Both the position numbers and the translations under genes were made by a program. 50,822 nucleotides of DNA from Gemmatimonadota bacterium. GTDB lineage: Bacteria; Gemmatimonadota; Gemmatimonadetes; Longimicrobiales; Gaopeijiaceae. Positions 42,645-49,673 of this stretch are shown in pieces. Each line of letters begins with the position of its first letter. Position 1 is the first letter of the stretch. The stretch is taken from NCBI GenBank assembly GCA_022340865.1, contig JAJDNC010000090.1:1-50822 (forward strand), written 5' to 3'. The notes below the pieces were generated by a model that saw nothing but the letters and a program-made list of their open reading frames with translations, did no database searches and was not told the DNA's origin.

Positions 42645-43079
42645 GTGCCAGATCCCACTCCAGATCCCGACCTCGACGGCACCTTCGAGGCCGAGGCGCA
42701 TGTCACGCTCTTCGGCTTCGATCCCACCTCCGCACGCGTCCACCTGCTCCCCCGCTCCAGGGCGTGGCGGCTCCGCGGCTCGGTCCCCATCGTCCTCGTC
42801 ACGCTGGTGTTGGTCCCCATGGTGGGCGTGATCCCGCCCCACGCTCCCTGGGTCCTCGCGGTCCTGGGCGGGGGCTTCTTCCTGGCACGCCGCCGCTGGA
42901 AGTGGCACTTCACCCTTACGGGACTCGAGGGGACGTGCCCACGGTGCGGCGCCGAGCTCCACGTGCGCCCCGGGCGTCTCAGGAATCCGCACACCCTGAC
43001 GTGTGACGCGTGCCGCAACGACACCGTTCTCGAGGTTCCCCCCGAAGTCCTCGAGGCGCACGCTTCGGAAACGGCGTAG
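42645..43079 (+). CDS. Small membrane protein with C-terminal zinc ribbon
   Basis: Predicted 144 residues. A soluble N-terminus of about 40 residues is followed by two hydrophobic helices (about 46-65 and 68-84), then a basic RRRWKW patch and a C4 zinc ribbon. The ribbon cysteine pairs are CPRC and CDAC, 25 residues apart. The start is GTG. The gene is divergent from the HEAT/HD-GYP pair, and the 240-nt spacer between them shows no other feature. It is convergent with the ABC permease gene. Function unknown. Confidence 0.7.
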   Translation: MPDPTPDPDLDGTFEAEAHVTLFGFDPTSARVHLLPRSRAWRLRGSVPIVLVTLVLVPMVGVIPPHAPWVLAVLGGGFFLARRRWKWHFTLTGLEGTCPRCGAELHVRPGRLRNPHTLTCDACRNDTVLEVPPEVLEAHASETA

Positions 43080-43105
43080 CGGCGCGACGTCCCTGCCCCC
43101 CTTCC

Positions 43106-45685
43106 CTACTCCGGCACCTCCCGCAGCACCGCCAGCGGAGGCCGGCGGAGAAGCCCTCGGGATCCCGCGAGCCCCACGGCCAGAGTGAGTCCCGCCACCG
43201 CTCCCCAGATCACCAGCAGCGGCACCGGATGCGTGTGGAAGGTCACCTGGAACACGTGAGGCACCATGATCGCCGAGGCGATCCACGCCAGCGCCAGCCC
43301 CGCCGCCGTGGCCAGCGTGCCCAGGGCCAGATATTCGGTGAAGAGCACGGTGAGCACCTGCGTACGCCGTGCACCCAGGGTCTTGAGGAGCGCGCCCTCA
43401 CGCGTCCGCTGCAGGCGTGACGTCGCCAGCGCCCCCACCAGCACCAGGATGCCGGCCAGCGCGCTGAACAGTGCGAGGAAGGTCACCGCCGTGCGCACCC
43501 GGGAGAGCACGCTGTCGATGGCCTCCTGGACCCGGGAGAAGTCCAGCGCCGACACGTTGGGGAACACGTGCACCAGAGCTCGCTGGAAGTCCGCCCGCCG
43601 AGTGGGGTCGGGGATGCGTGCCAGCATGATGATGGTCTGAGGTGCGTCGTCGATGTAGCCGGGCTTGAAGATGGCGAAGAAGTTCGGCTGGAGCCGGCTC
43701 CACTCCACGTGCCGGATGCTGGTGACCACCGACTCCACCGGCATGCCGCCCACGTTCCAGGAGATGGTGTCTCCCAGGCCCACCTTCAGATCCTGTGCGA
43801 TGCCCTCCTCCAGCGATACCGGCACGAGGTCTCCGGCGCTCACGGCCCGACCGCTGTCACCCGCCGCTGGCGTGCCGTCCCACCAGCGTCCGGCCACCAG
43901 CGTTTCCGCGCTGCCGAGCTTGGCCCGGTACGTATTGCGATACTCCCGCCTGAGCGCCCAGCGTCGCGGACGCTCCTCCCTTGGGATCATGGAATCCGAG
44001 CGGAGCTCCGCGGGCGTGCGCCCGTCGATGGCCGTGATCCGCGACATGATGAGGGGCGTGACCTCCAATCCAGCGCGGGCGGAGGCCGGCAACAGAGTGC
44101 GCAGGCTGTCCACCTGGTCCTTCTGGACGTCGAAGAGGAGCACGTTCGGACGCCCTTGCCCGAAGGACACCGTGAGGTCGTCCAGGAGGCTCCCTTCGAC
44201 CTGCATGACCGTGCCCACCACGAACGCACCGAAGCCCAGCGCCAGGGTCACGGAAAGCGTCTGGTTGTGCGGCCGGAACAGGTTCGAGACACCCTGGCGC
44301 ACCGGATACGATGCCCGGGTGGGGAAGAAGCGACGCGTGAGGCGCGTGAGCCCCCACGCCACGGCCGCCAGCAGGGCCACGGTGACCAGCAGGGCCACGG
44401 CGAAGACGAGCCCCACGCTGGTCTCCGGGGCCTCTACGCCACACAGGAGGAAGACGCTCGCCAGGAGCGCACTGTACGCGCCAATGCGCCACGGGTCGCG
44501 GCGGCGGCGGGGCGGCTCGAAGTCCTGTCGCAGCGCTTGTAGCGGCGGTACGTCCTTGATCTCCAGCAATGGAATGAAGGCGAAGACCACCGCCACCCAC
44601 ACGCCGATGCCCACGCCCGCCGCGGCGGCAGCCGGCGAGAAGCGCGTGCTCACCGGCACCGGCAGGACGCCCGCCAGGAGCACCGGGAGCACACGCTGCG
44701 TCGCCGCCCCCAGCGCCACGCCCACGCCCGAGCCGATGAGCCCCAGCGCCGCCGCCTGCACGACATAGGCGGCGAACACCGTCCACTGGTCGGCGCCCAG
44801 GCAGCGCAACACCGCCACCGCCGGGCGGCGCTCACGCACGTATACCTGGACGGCGGAGGCCACGCCGATGCCGCCCAGGAGGAGGGCGCCCAGGCCCACG
44901 AGTCCGAGAAAGCGCCCGAGGAACCGGATCGAGTTCGAGAGCCGGTGTGCCTGGTCCTCCGCCAGGCGGAAGCTCACGTCGGTGGCCCGCAGCACGCTCG
45001 AGTAGCGCTGACGCAGGGCGTGCCTGGCGCCTTCGTCGGGCATGCGGAGGTACACGGCGTAGCGGGCGAGGCTGCCGAACCCGAGGAGTCCGGCGGAGTC
45101 GAGGGTCGCCTGAGACACGTACACGCGGGGACCCACCGCGGTCTGATAGCCCAGGTCGGTGGGGGTGTTCTCCACCGTGGCCACCACCGGCACCCGCACC
45201 CGTCCCACCGCGAGCGTGTCGCCCAGGGAGATCTGGAGCTGCGTGAGCACCGCGGGATCCACCAGGGCCACCCCCTCACGGGCGTGCCGTCCCCAGGAAT
45301 GGGCCGGGGTGGTCTCGACCTCGCCGTAGAAGGGGAAGCCGCCCTGCAGCGCCTGCACCTGGAGGAGACGCACGTCGCCGCTCTTCGGGGCGAGCACCAT
45401 GGAGAGCGTCGTGGTGACCCGGGACACGTCCACGCCGGCCGCCGACAGGGAGTCGATGATGTGGGTCACCGAGTCGGGCAGGGGTCGATTCGCCTCGAAG
45501 CGCGCATCCGCGCCCATGAGGACGTCCGCCTCCTCCTGTACGGAGCGTGCCACGTCGTCACGGAAGGAGTGGATGGCCACCAGAGCCGCCACGCCCAGGG
45601 TGATGGCAGCCATGTAGACCCCCACCCTCCGGAAGCCGTGGCGGCTCTCCCGGACGGCCAGGCGGAGTGCGAAGCCGAGCTTCAC
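43106..45685 (-). CDS. FtsX-like ABC permease (YbbP-like)
   Basis: Predicted 859-residue permease with two FtsX-type repeats. An N-terminal helix (about 22-42) and a large periplasmic domain are followed by three helices (about 260-380), a short central helical part (about 420-500), a second periplasmic domain and three final helices (about 725-850). The C-terminus GSRGLLRRPPLAVLREVPE is the usual FtsX tail. It matches the architecture of E. coli YbbP, which works with YbbA. The GTG start overlaps the ATPase stop by 4 bp. Such systems extract lipids or lipoproteins or move substrates in the periplasm; the substrate is unknown. Confidence 0.88.
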   Translation of the reverse strand: MKLGFALRLAVRESRHGFRRVGVYMAAITLGVAALVAIHSFRDDVARSVQEEADVLMGADARFEANRPLPDSVTHIIDSLSAAGVDVSRVTTTLSMVLAPKSGDVRLLQVQALQGGFPFYGEVETTPAHSWGRHAREGVALVDPAVLTQLQISLGDTLAVGRVRVPVVATVENTPTDLGYQTAVGPRVYVSQATLDSAGLLGFGSLARYAVYLRMPDEGARHALRQRYSSVLRATDVSFRLAEDQAHRLSNSIRFLGRFLGLVGLGALLLGGIGVASAVQVYVRERRPAVAVLRCLGADQWTVFAAYVVQAAALGLIGSGVGVALGAATQRVLPVLLAGVLPVPVSTRFSPAAAAAGVGIGVWVAVVFAFIPLLEIKDVPPLQALRQDFEPPRRRRDPWRIGAYSALLASVFLLCGVEAPETSVGLVFAVALLVTVALLAAVAWGLTRLTRRFFPTRASYPVRQGVSNLFRPHNQTLSVTLALGFGAFVVGTVMQVEGSLLDDLTVSFGQGRPNVLLFDVQKDQVDSLRTLLPASARAGLEVTPLIMSRITAIDGRTPAELRSDSMIPREERPRRWALRREYRNTYRAKLGSAETLVAGRWWDGTPAAGDSGRAVSAGDLVPVSLEEGIAQDLKVGLGDTISWNVGGMPVESVVTSIRHVEWSRLQPNFFAIFKPGYIDDAPQTIIMLARIPDPTRRADFQRALVHVFPNVSALDFSRVQEAIDSVLSRVRTAVTFLALFSALAGILVLVGALATSRLQRTREGALLKTLGARRTQVLTVLFTEYLALGTLATAAGLALAWIASAIMVPHVFQVTFHTHPVPLLVIWGAVAGLTLAVGLAGSRGLLRRPPLAVLREVPE

Positions 45686-46410
45686 GGACGGGGGGCCGCG
45701 GAGTCGGTACCGTCGGCGGACGGCGCGGGAGCGCCGGCCTCCTCGTCCGCCACGATGCATCCTCCCGCCAGGCGCACGATCCGGTGGGCGCGCTCCGCCA
45801 ACGCTTGGTCGTGGGTGACCATCACCAGGGTGGTCCGGGCCTCGCGGTTCAGCTCCTCGAGCATGGCCACGATGGCCGCCCCGGTCTCCTGATCGAGGTT
45901 CCCCGTGGGCTCGTCGGCGAACAGGATCCGGGGTTGGTTGGCGAAGGCCCGGGCGAGAGCGACCCGCTGCTGCTCGCCGCCGGAGAGCTGAGCCGGGTAG
46001 TGGTGCATGCGGTCTCCCAGGCCGACGTGATCCAGCAGCTCCGTCGCCCGGGACCGGAGGCCCCGGCCGCCGCCGCGGAGCTCGAGGGGAACCAACACGT
46101 TCTCCAGCGCGGTGAGGGTGGGCAGCAGATGGAAGGTCTGGAACACGAAGCCCACGCGCTCGGCACGAAACCCCGCACGCTCGTCTTCGGTAAGAGCGAA
46201 CAGGTCCTGCCCGTCAAGCACCACCCGGCCGGCGGAGGGCACGTCGAGTCCGGCCAGCAGTCCGAGGAGCGTCGTCTTGCCACTCCCCGACGGTCCGACG
46301 ACCGCCACGAAGGACTCCGGCGCCACCTCCAGATCGATGTCGCGCAGGACGGGGAGGGGCCTGCCGCCGCTCGTATATGTCTTCTCGAGGCCCTGGGCCA
46401 CGATCATCAT
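45682..46410 (-). CDS. ABC transporter ATP-binding protein (YbbA/LolD family)
   Basis: Predicted 242 residues. Walker [11 protein letters not shown]-loop [17 protein letters not shown], signature [16 protein letters not shown], Walker [13 protein letters not shown] and H-loop [15 protein letters not shown] are all intact and of the MacB/LolD type. A short Ala/Pro-rich tail follows. ATGs at 46410 and 46407 are both possible; AGGAGG lies about 12-15 nt upstream. The 46410 start shares two bases with the start codon of the divergent esterase gene. Partner of the permease downstream. Confidence 0.92.
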   Translation of the reverse strand: MMIVAQGLEKTYTSGGRPLPVLRDIDLEVAPESFVAVVGPSGSGKTTLLGLLAGLDVPSAGRVVLDGQDLFALTEDERAGFRAERVGFVFQTFHLLPTLTALENVLVPLELRGGGRGLRSRATELLDHVGLGDRMHHYPAQLSGGEQQRVALARAFANQPRILFADEPTGNLDQETGAAIVAMLEELNREARTTLVMVTHDQALAERAHRIVRLAGGCIVADEEAGAPAPSADGTDSAAPRP

Positions 46411-47185
46411 GACGTCGCGATTCCTCCTGAGCTCATGCCTGGTCCTGACCGCCTGCAGTGGGGCCGGCGCCGGGGGAAACGGCGGCGGCGCGACACGTGC
46501 CGGGGCCAACGCTTCCGCACCGCCCGTGGCGTCGCAGCCGGCGCCGGCCTCTCCGTCGGCAGGGGACACCGCGCGCCCCTCCCCCGTTGACTCGCGGCCC
46601 ATGGTGGTGTTCCTGGGCACGAGCCTCACGGCCGGCCTTGGGCTGGTCCGCACGGAGGATACCTACGTCTCACGCGTGGCGGAACTGGCGGACTCCGCCG
46701 GCCTGCCCATCCGTACGGTGAACGCCGGCGTCTCCGGGGCCACCAGCGCCGACGGCCTGAGCCGCATCGGCTGGGTGCTCAAGGACCCCCTCGACATCCT
46801 GGTCCTGGAGCTCGGCGCCAACGACGGCCTCCGGGGTCAGGACCCCCGGGCCACCCAGCGGAACCTCCTGGCCATCATCGACAGCACCCGGGCCCACTAC
46901 CCACATGCTCGAATCGTCCTGGCGGGCATGGAGGCTCCGCCGAACCTGGGCGCGGCGTACACCCGGGCGTTCCGCGCCGTGTTTCCCCGGGTGGCGCGGG
47001 AACGGCACACCGCTTTGATTCCCTTCCTGCTCCAGGGCGTCGGCGGCGTGCGCGCGCTCAACCAGGCCGACGGCATCCACCCCAACGCGGAGGGAGAGCG
47101 CATCGTGGCCCACAACGTCTGGAAGGTGCTCGAGCCCATCGTGCGCGACGTGGAGGCCCACCGCCCGGCTCCGGAGGGCCGGTGA
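46409..47185 (+). CDS. Lipoprotein SGNH esterase, TesA-like
   Basis: Predicted 258 residues. A lipobox LVLTAC at about 11-16 marks a lipoprotein signal. After a Gly/Ala/Pro-rich linker to about residue 63 comes an SGNH hydrolase with block I FLGTSLTAGLG (Thr replaces the Asp of GDSL, catalytic Ser kept), block II NAGVSGATSADGL, block III ELGANDGLRG and block V DGIHPNAEG with the Asp-His pair. This matches TesA-type thioesterase/lysophospholipase/arylesterase. In E. coli tesA is likewise divergent from ybbA-ybbP, so the synteny is conserved. The following gene overlaps by 4 bp. Confidence 0.9.
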   Translation: MTSRFLLSSCLVLTACSGAGAGGNGGGATRAGANASAPPVASQPAPASPSAGDTARPSPVDSRPMVVFLGTSLTAGLGLVRTEDTYVSRVAELADSAGLPIRTVNAGVSGATSADGLSRIGWVLKDPLDILVLELGANDGLRGQDPRATQRNLLAIIDSTRAHYPHARIVLAGMEAPPNLGAAYTRAFRAVFPRVARERHTALIPFLLQGVGGVRALNQADGIHPNAEGERIVAHNVWKVLEPIVRDVEAHRPAPEGR

Positions 47186-47823
47186 GCGCGCGCACGCCCC
47201 CGTTCGGACTGGGAGCAGTGGTCCTCGGCGGCCTCGCCGGGCTCCTCGTGCTCGTCCTGGTGGTGGGATTCCTGCTTCCGGGCACCTGGAGCACCGAGCG
47301 TTCTGCCGAGATCGACGCGCCCGCGCAGGCGGTCTTCCCCTGGCTCGATTCACCGCGGGCCTGGACCCGGTGGACTCCCGACTGGCCGGACTCCGGGCTC
47401 GTCATGGCGGGTCCCGCCCACGGCGTCGGCGCCACCATGTCCTGGAACGATCCGAACGTGGGCGACGGGCACTTCGAGGTGGTGGAGGCCGACGCTCCCC
47501 GGGTGGTGCGCTACCGCGTGGAGGTCCAGAGAGGGACGATGCGCACCGACGGGACCCTCCTGCTCCACGAGCACGATGGCCGCACCCTGCTCACGTGGCG
47601 CGAGAAGGGGGACTTCGGGCACAACCCTCTCATGGGCTATTGGGCGCGGGCCATGAAGAGGGTCCAGGGCGCCCAGCTGCAGAACGACCTGGCGACGCTG
47701 AAGGCTCTCGTCGAGAAGGGCGCCGACCCCGACGCGCCCGACGACTCCGCGACGGCGGCGCCGGCCGTGCCTTCGGGAGCCGACACGGCAAGAGTGCCGG
47801 AGGCGATGCCCTCCGGCGTCTGA
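47182..47823 (+). CDS. SRPBCC family protein with N-terminal membrane anchor
   Basis: Predicted 213 residues. A transmembrane helix (about 12-34) is followed by an SRPBCC (START/Bet v1-like) domain (about 38-175), opening ERSAEIDAPAQAVFPWLDSPRAWTRWTPDW. It has characteristic GVGATMSWNDPNVGDGHFEVVEADAP and LLHEHDGRTLLTWREKGDFG strands. The acidic/Ala tail of 35 residues is of low complexity. These domains bind hydrophobic ligands. The GTG start overlaps the esterase stop, so it probably serves the same lipid-related process. Confidence 0.82.
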   Translation: MSARTPPFGLGAVVLGGLAGLLVLVLVVGFLLPGTWSTERSAEIDAPAQAVFPWLDSPRAWTRWTPDWPDSGLVMAGPAHGVGATMSWNDPNVGDGHFEVVEADAPRVVRYRVEVQRGTMRTDGTLLLHEHDGRTLLTWREKGDFGHNPLMGYWARAMKRVQGAQLQNDLATLKALVEKGADPDAPDDSATAAPAVPSGADTARVPEAMPSGV

Positions 47824-47829
47824 CCGCCG

Positions 47830-49167
47830 TCAGCCCTGCTGCCTCGCCCAGGCGATGAGGTCCTGGTTCGTCCGGGTCTTCCGCATGATGTTCAGGAGCT
47901 CGTTCATGCCGTCGGTGGGACCCACCCCGGCGAGCTGTCGGCGCATGGCCCGCGAGAGCCAGAGCGCGTCGTCGTCCAGGAGGAGCTCTTCCTTCCGGGT
48001 GGCGGAGCTGTTCAGGTCGATGGCCGGATAGATGCGCTTGTCCGCCAGCTCCCGCGACAGCACCAGCTCGCTGTTGCCCGTGCCCTTGAACTCCTCGAAG
48101 ATCACCTGGTCCATGCGCGACCCGGTGTCCACCAGCGCCGTGGCGATGATGGTGAGGGACCCGCCCCCCTGGTCCGGCGCGATCTTGCGGGCGCTCCCCA
48201 GGAAACGCTTGGGCTTTTCCAGCGACTGGGCGTCCAGCCCGCCGGAGAGCGTCCGTCCGCTCCCCTCCTCCACCGTGTTGTGGGCCCGTGCCAGCCGGGT
48301 GATGGAGTCGAGGATGATGACCACGTCCTCACCCTGCTCCACCCGCCTGCGCGCCCTCTCCAGCGTCATCTCCGCCACCTGGGTGTGGCGCTCCGCCGAG
48401 CGATCGAAGGTGGAGGCGATGACCTCTCCGAAGCCGCACGCCTCCATCTCCGTGACCTCCTCGGGACGCTCGTCCACGAGCAGGATCAGCAGGTGGCACT
48501 CCGGGTTGTTGGTGACGATCCCCTCGGCCACCGCCTGCAGGACCGTCGTCTTCCCCGCCTTGGCCGGCGCCACGATCATCGCCCGCTGCCCCTTTCCGAA
48601 GGGACAGAACAAGTCGATGACCCGGTTGGTGTAGTCGGGTTGTCCGCGCACGGTGCGACCGCACTCCAGCACGAGCTGGGAGTCCGGGTGCATCGCGCTC
48701 AGCCTCTGGAACTCGGGACGGCGCTTGAGGTCGTCCGGCACCTTGTCGTTCACCCGGGCCAGGTACGCCAGCGGAGCGCTCTTCCCGTTCCGCACCTGGT
48801 TGCTCACCACGCCCATGAGCTCGTCCCCCGTGCGGAGGCCGAACTTCTGGACGATGCGTGAGCCGACGTAGATGTCGTCTCTGCCGGGTGTGTAGCTGGA
48901 CTCGCGCCGGCGGATGAAGCCGGAGCCGCTGTTCAGCACCTCGAGGAGGCCCAACGGCCGGGATTCCGCCTCGAGCTGCTCCGGGTCTTCGGTCAGCGGA
49001 GGGAAATCCTCGTTGTTGCCGTTGCCTGCGTTGTTGCCGTCTGTGCGGTCGTGGGACCGCCGGCGCGGGCGCCGTCCACGGCGGCGGTGTCTGCCACCAC
49101 GCCGTCCTTTGGACTTGTCGCTCTCGCCTGTCTGCATGTCGGGCGATTCGGGCACGTCTGAACCCAT
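47830..49167 (-). CDS. rho: Transcription termination factor Rho
   Basis: Hexameric RNA-dependent ATPase that ends transcription. The 445-residue protein has the cold-shock-like RNA-binding domain (LGLLEVLNSGSGFIRRRESSYTPGRDDIYV, about 72-140) and the RecA-like motor with Walker A APAKAGKTT, LVDERPEEVTEM, the VIILDSITRLARAHN Walker B and the Q-loop EEFKGTGNSEL. Instead of the usual N-terminal helical bundle the first 60 residues are an Arg/Lys/Gly-rich stretch followed by Asn/Gly repeats, which probably adds RNA affinity. ATG 49167 is used; another in-frame ATG lies 10 codons later. Convergent with the SRPBCC gene, 6 nt apart. Confidence 0.96.
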   Translation of the reverse strand: MGSDVPESPDMQTGESDKSKGRRGGRHRRRGRRPRRRSHDRTDGNNAGNGNNEDFPPLTEDPEQLEAESRPLGLLEVLNSGSGFIRRRESSYTPGRDDIYVGSRIVQKFGLRTGDELMGVVSNQVRNGKSAPLAYLARVNDKVPDDLKRRPEFQRLSAMHPDSQLVLECGRTVRGQPDYTNRVIDLFCPFGKGQRAMIVAPAKAGKTTVLQAVAEGIVTNNPECHLLILLVDERPEEVTEMEACGFGEVIASTFDRSAERHTQVAEMTLERARRRVEQGEDVVIILDSITRLARAHNTVEEGSGRTLSGGLDAQSLEKPKRFLGSARKIAPDQGGGSLTIIATALVDTGSRMDQVIFEEFKGTGNSELVLSRELADKRIYPAIDLNSSATRKEELLLDDDALWLSRAMRRQLAGVGPTDGMNELLNIMRKTRTNQDLIAWARQQG

Positions 49168-49521
49168 GTTACCGGGAAAGGGCGTCGCGGCGCGGATACA
49201 CCAGCGTACGGCCTTCGGGAGAATGAACTCCGGGCTCGGAAGTCGAGCGGGAACTGTCCGGTCAGCTGGCCGGGTGGGCCGCTGTACAACGACGCTTCAC
49301 GCGCCGACGGACTCTGGAATCTTCACCGTTTTGCGCCAAACGGCAAGGCGCTCTTCCGGGAACCCCCCTCTTCCGTGCCCGTTCGCTCCTCCCGGGAACC
49401 GCCATATGGGGCACCGGGACGATGCGATGCTCACTGATACGCCTCAGCGCTCCCCGGGTTTCCGGAGGACCCCGCCGGGGCCGCAGCTTCACCCCTCCTG
49501 CGTGTCCCGACGGGGCGGCGT

Positions 49522-49543
49522 GGTGTCACCCCTGCGTGACACC
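49522..49543 (+). promoter_or_regulatory. Inverted repeat, candidate activator site
   Basis: GGTGTCAC-CCCTGC-GTGACACC is a perfect 8-bp dyad with a 6-bp spacer. It lies 72 bp upstream of the sigma-54-like promoter, in the distance range where sigma-54 activators (enhancer-binding proteins) bind. It could also form an RNA hairpin, but it is not next to a gene end. Confidence 0.55.
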
Positions 49544-49614
49544 GCCACGCGGCCGTACATCCGTCGATCTTCCGCAAATGGCGCCATAGAGCGGTTTTCC
49601 ACAAGCCGGGGCCC

Positions 49615-49630
49615 TGGCACGAGGCGTGCA
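49615..49630 (+). promoter_or_regulatory. Candidate sigma-54 (RpoN) promoter
   Basis: TGGCACGAGGCGTGCA matches the sigma-54 consensus TGGCACG-N4-TTGCW except for one G at the first T of the -12 box. The invariant GG (49616-49617) and GC (49628-49629) are exactly 10 bp apart. Transcription would begin near 49641, leaving a 33-nt leader with GGGAGG before the GTG at 49674. Confidence 0.6.
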
Positions 49631-49673
49631 CCTGCCTAGATTTCGAACCAGTCGCAGTCGAAGGGAGGACACC

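Larger units (their letters stand above)
49168..49673. other. 506-nt divergent intergenic region rho / secreted Gly-rich protein
   Basis: No supportable gene. It contains a perfect inverted repeat at 49522-49543 and a near-consensus sigma-54 promoter at 49615-49630, described separately. The half nearer rho presumably holds the rho promoter and leader, where I see no clear -35/-10 pair. Confidence 0.7.
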
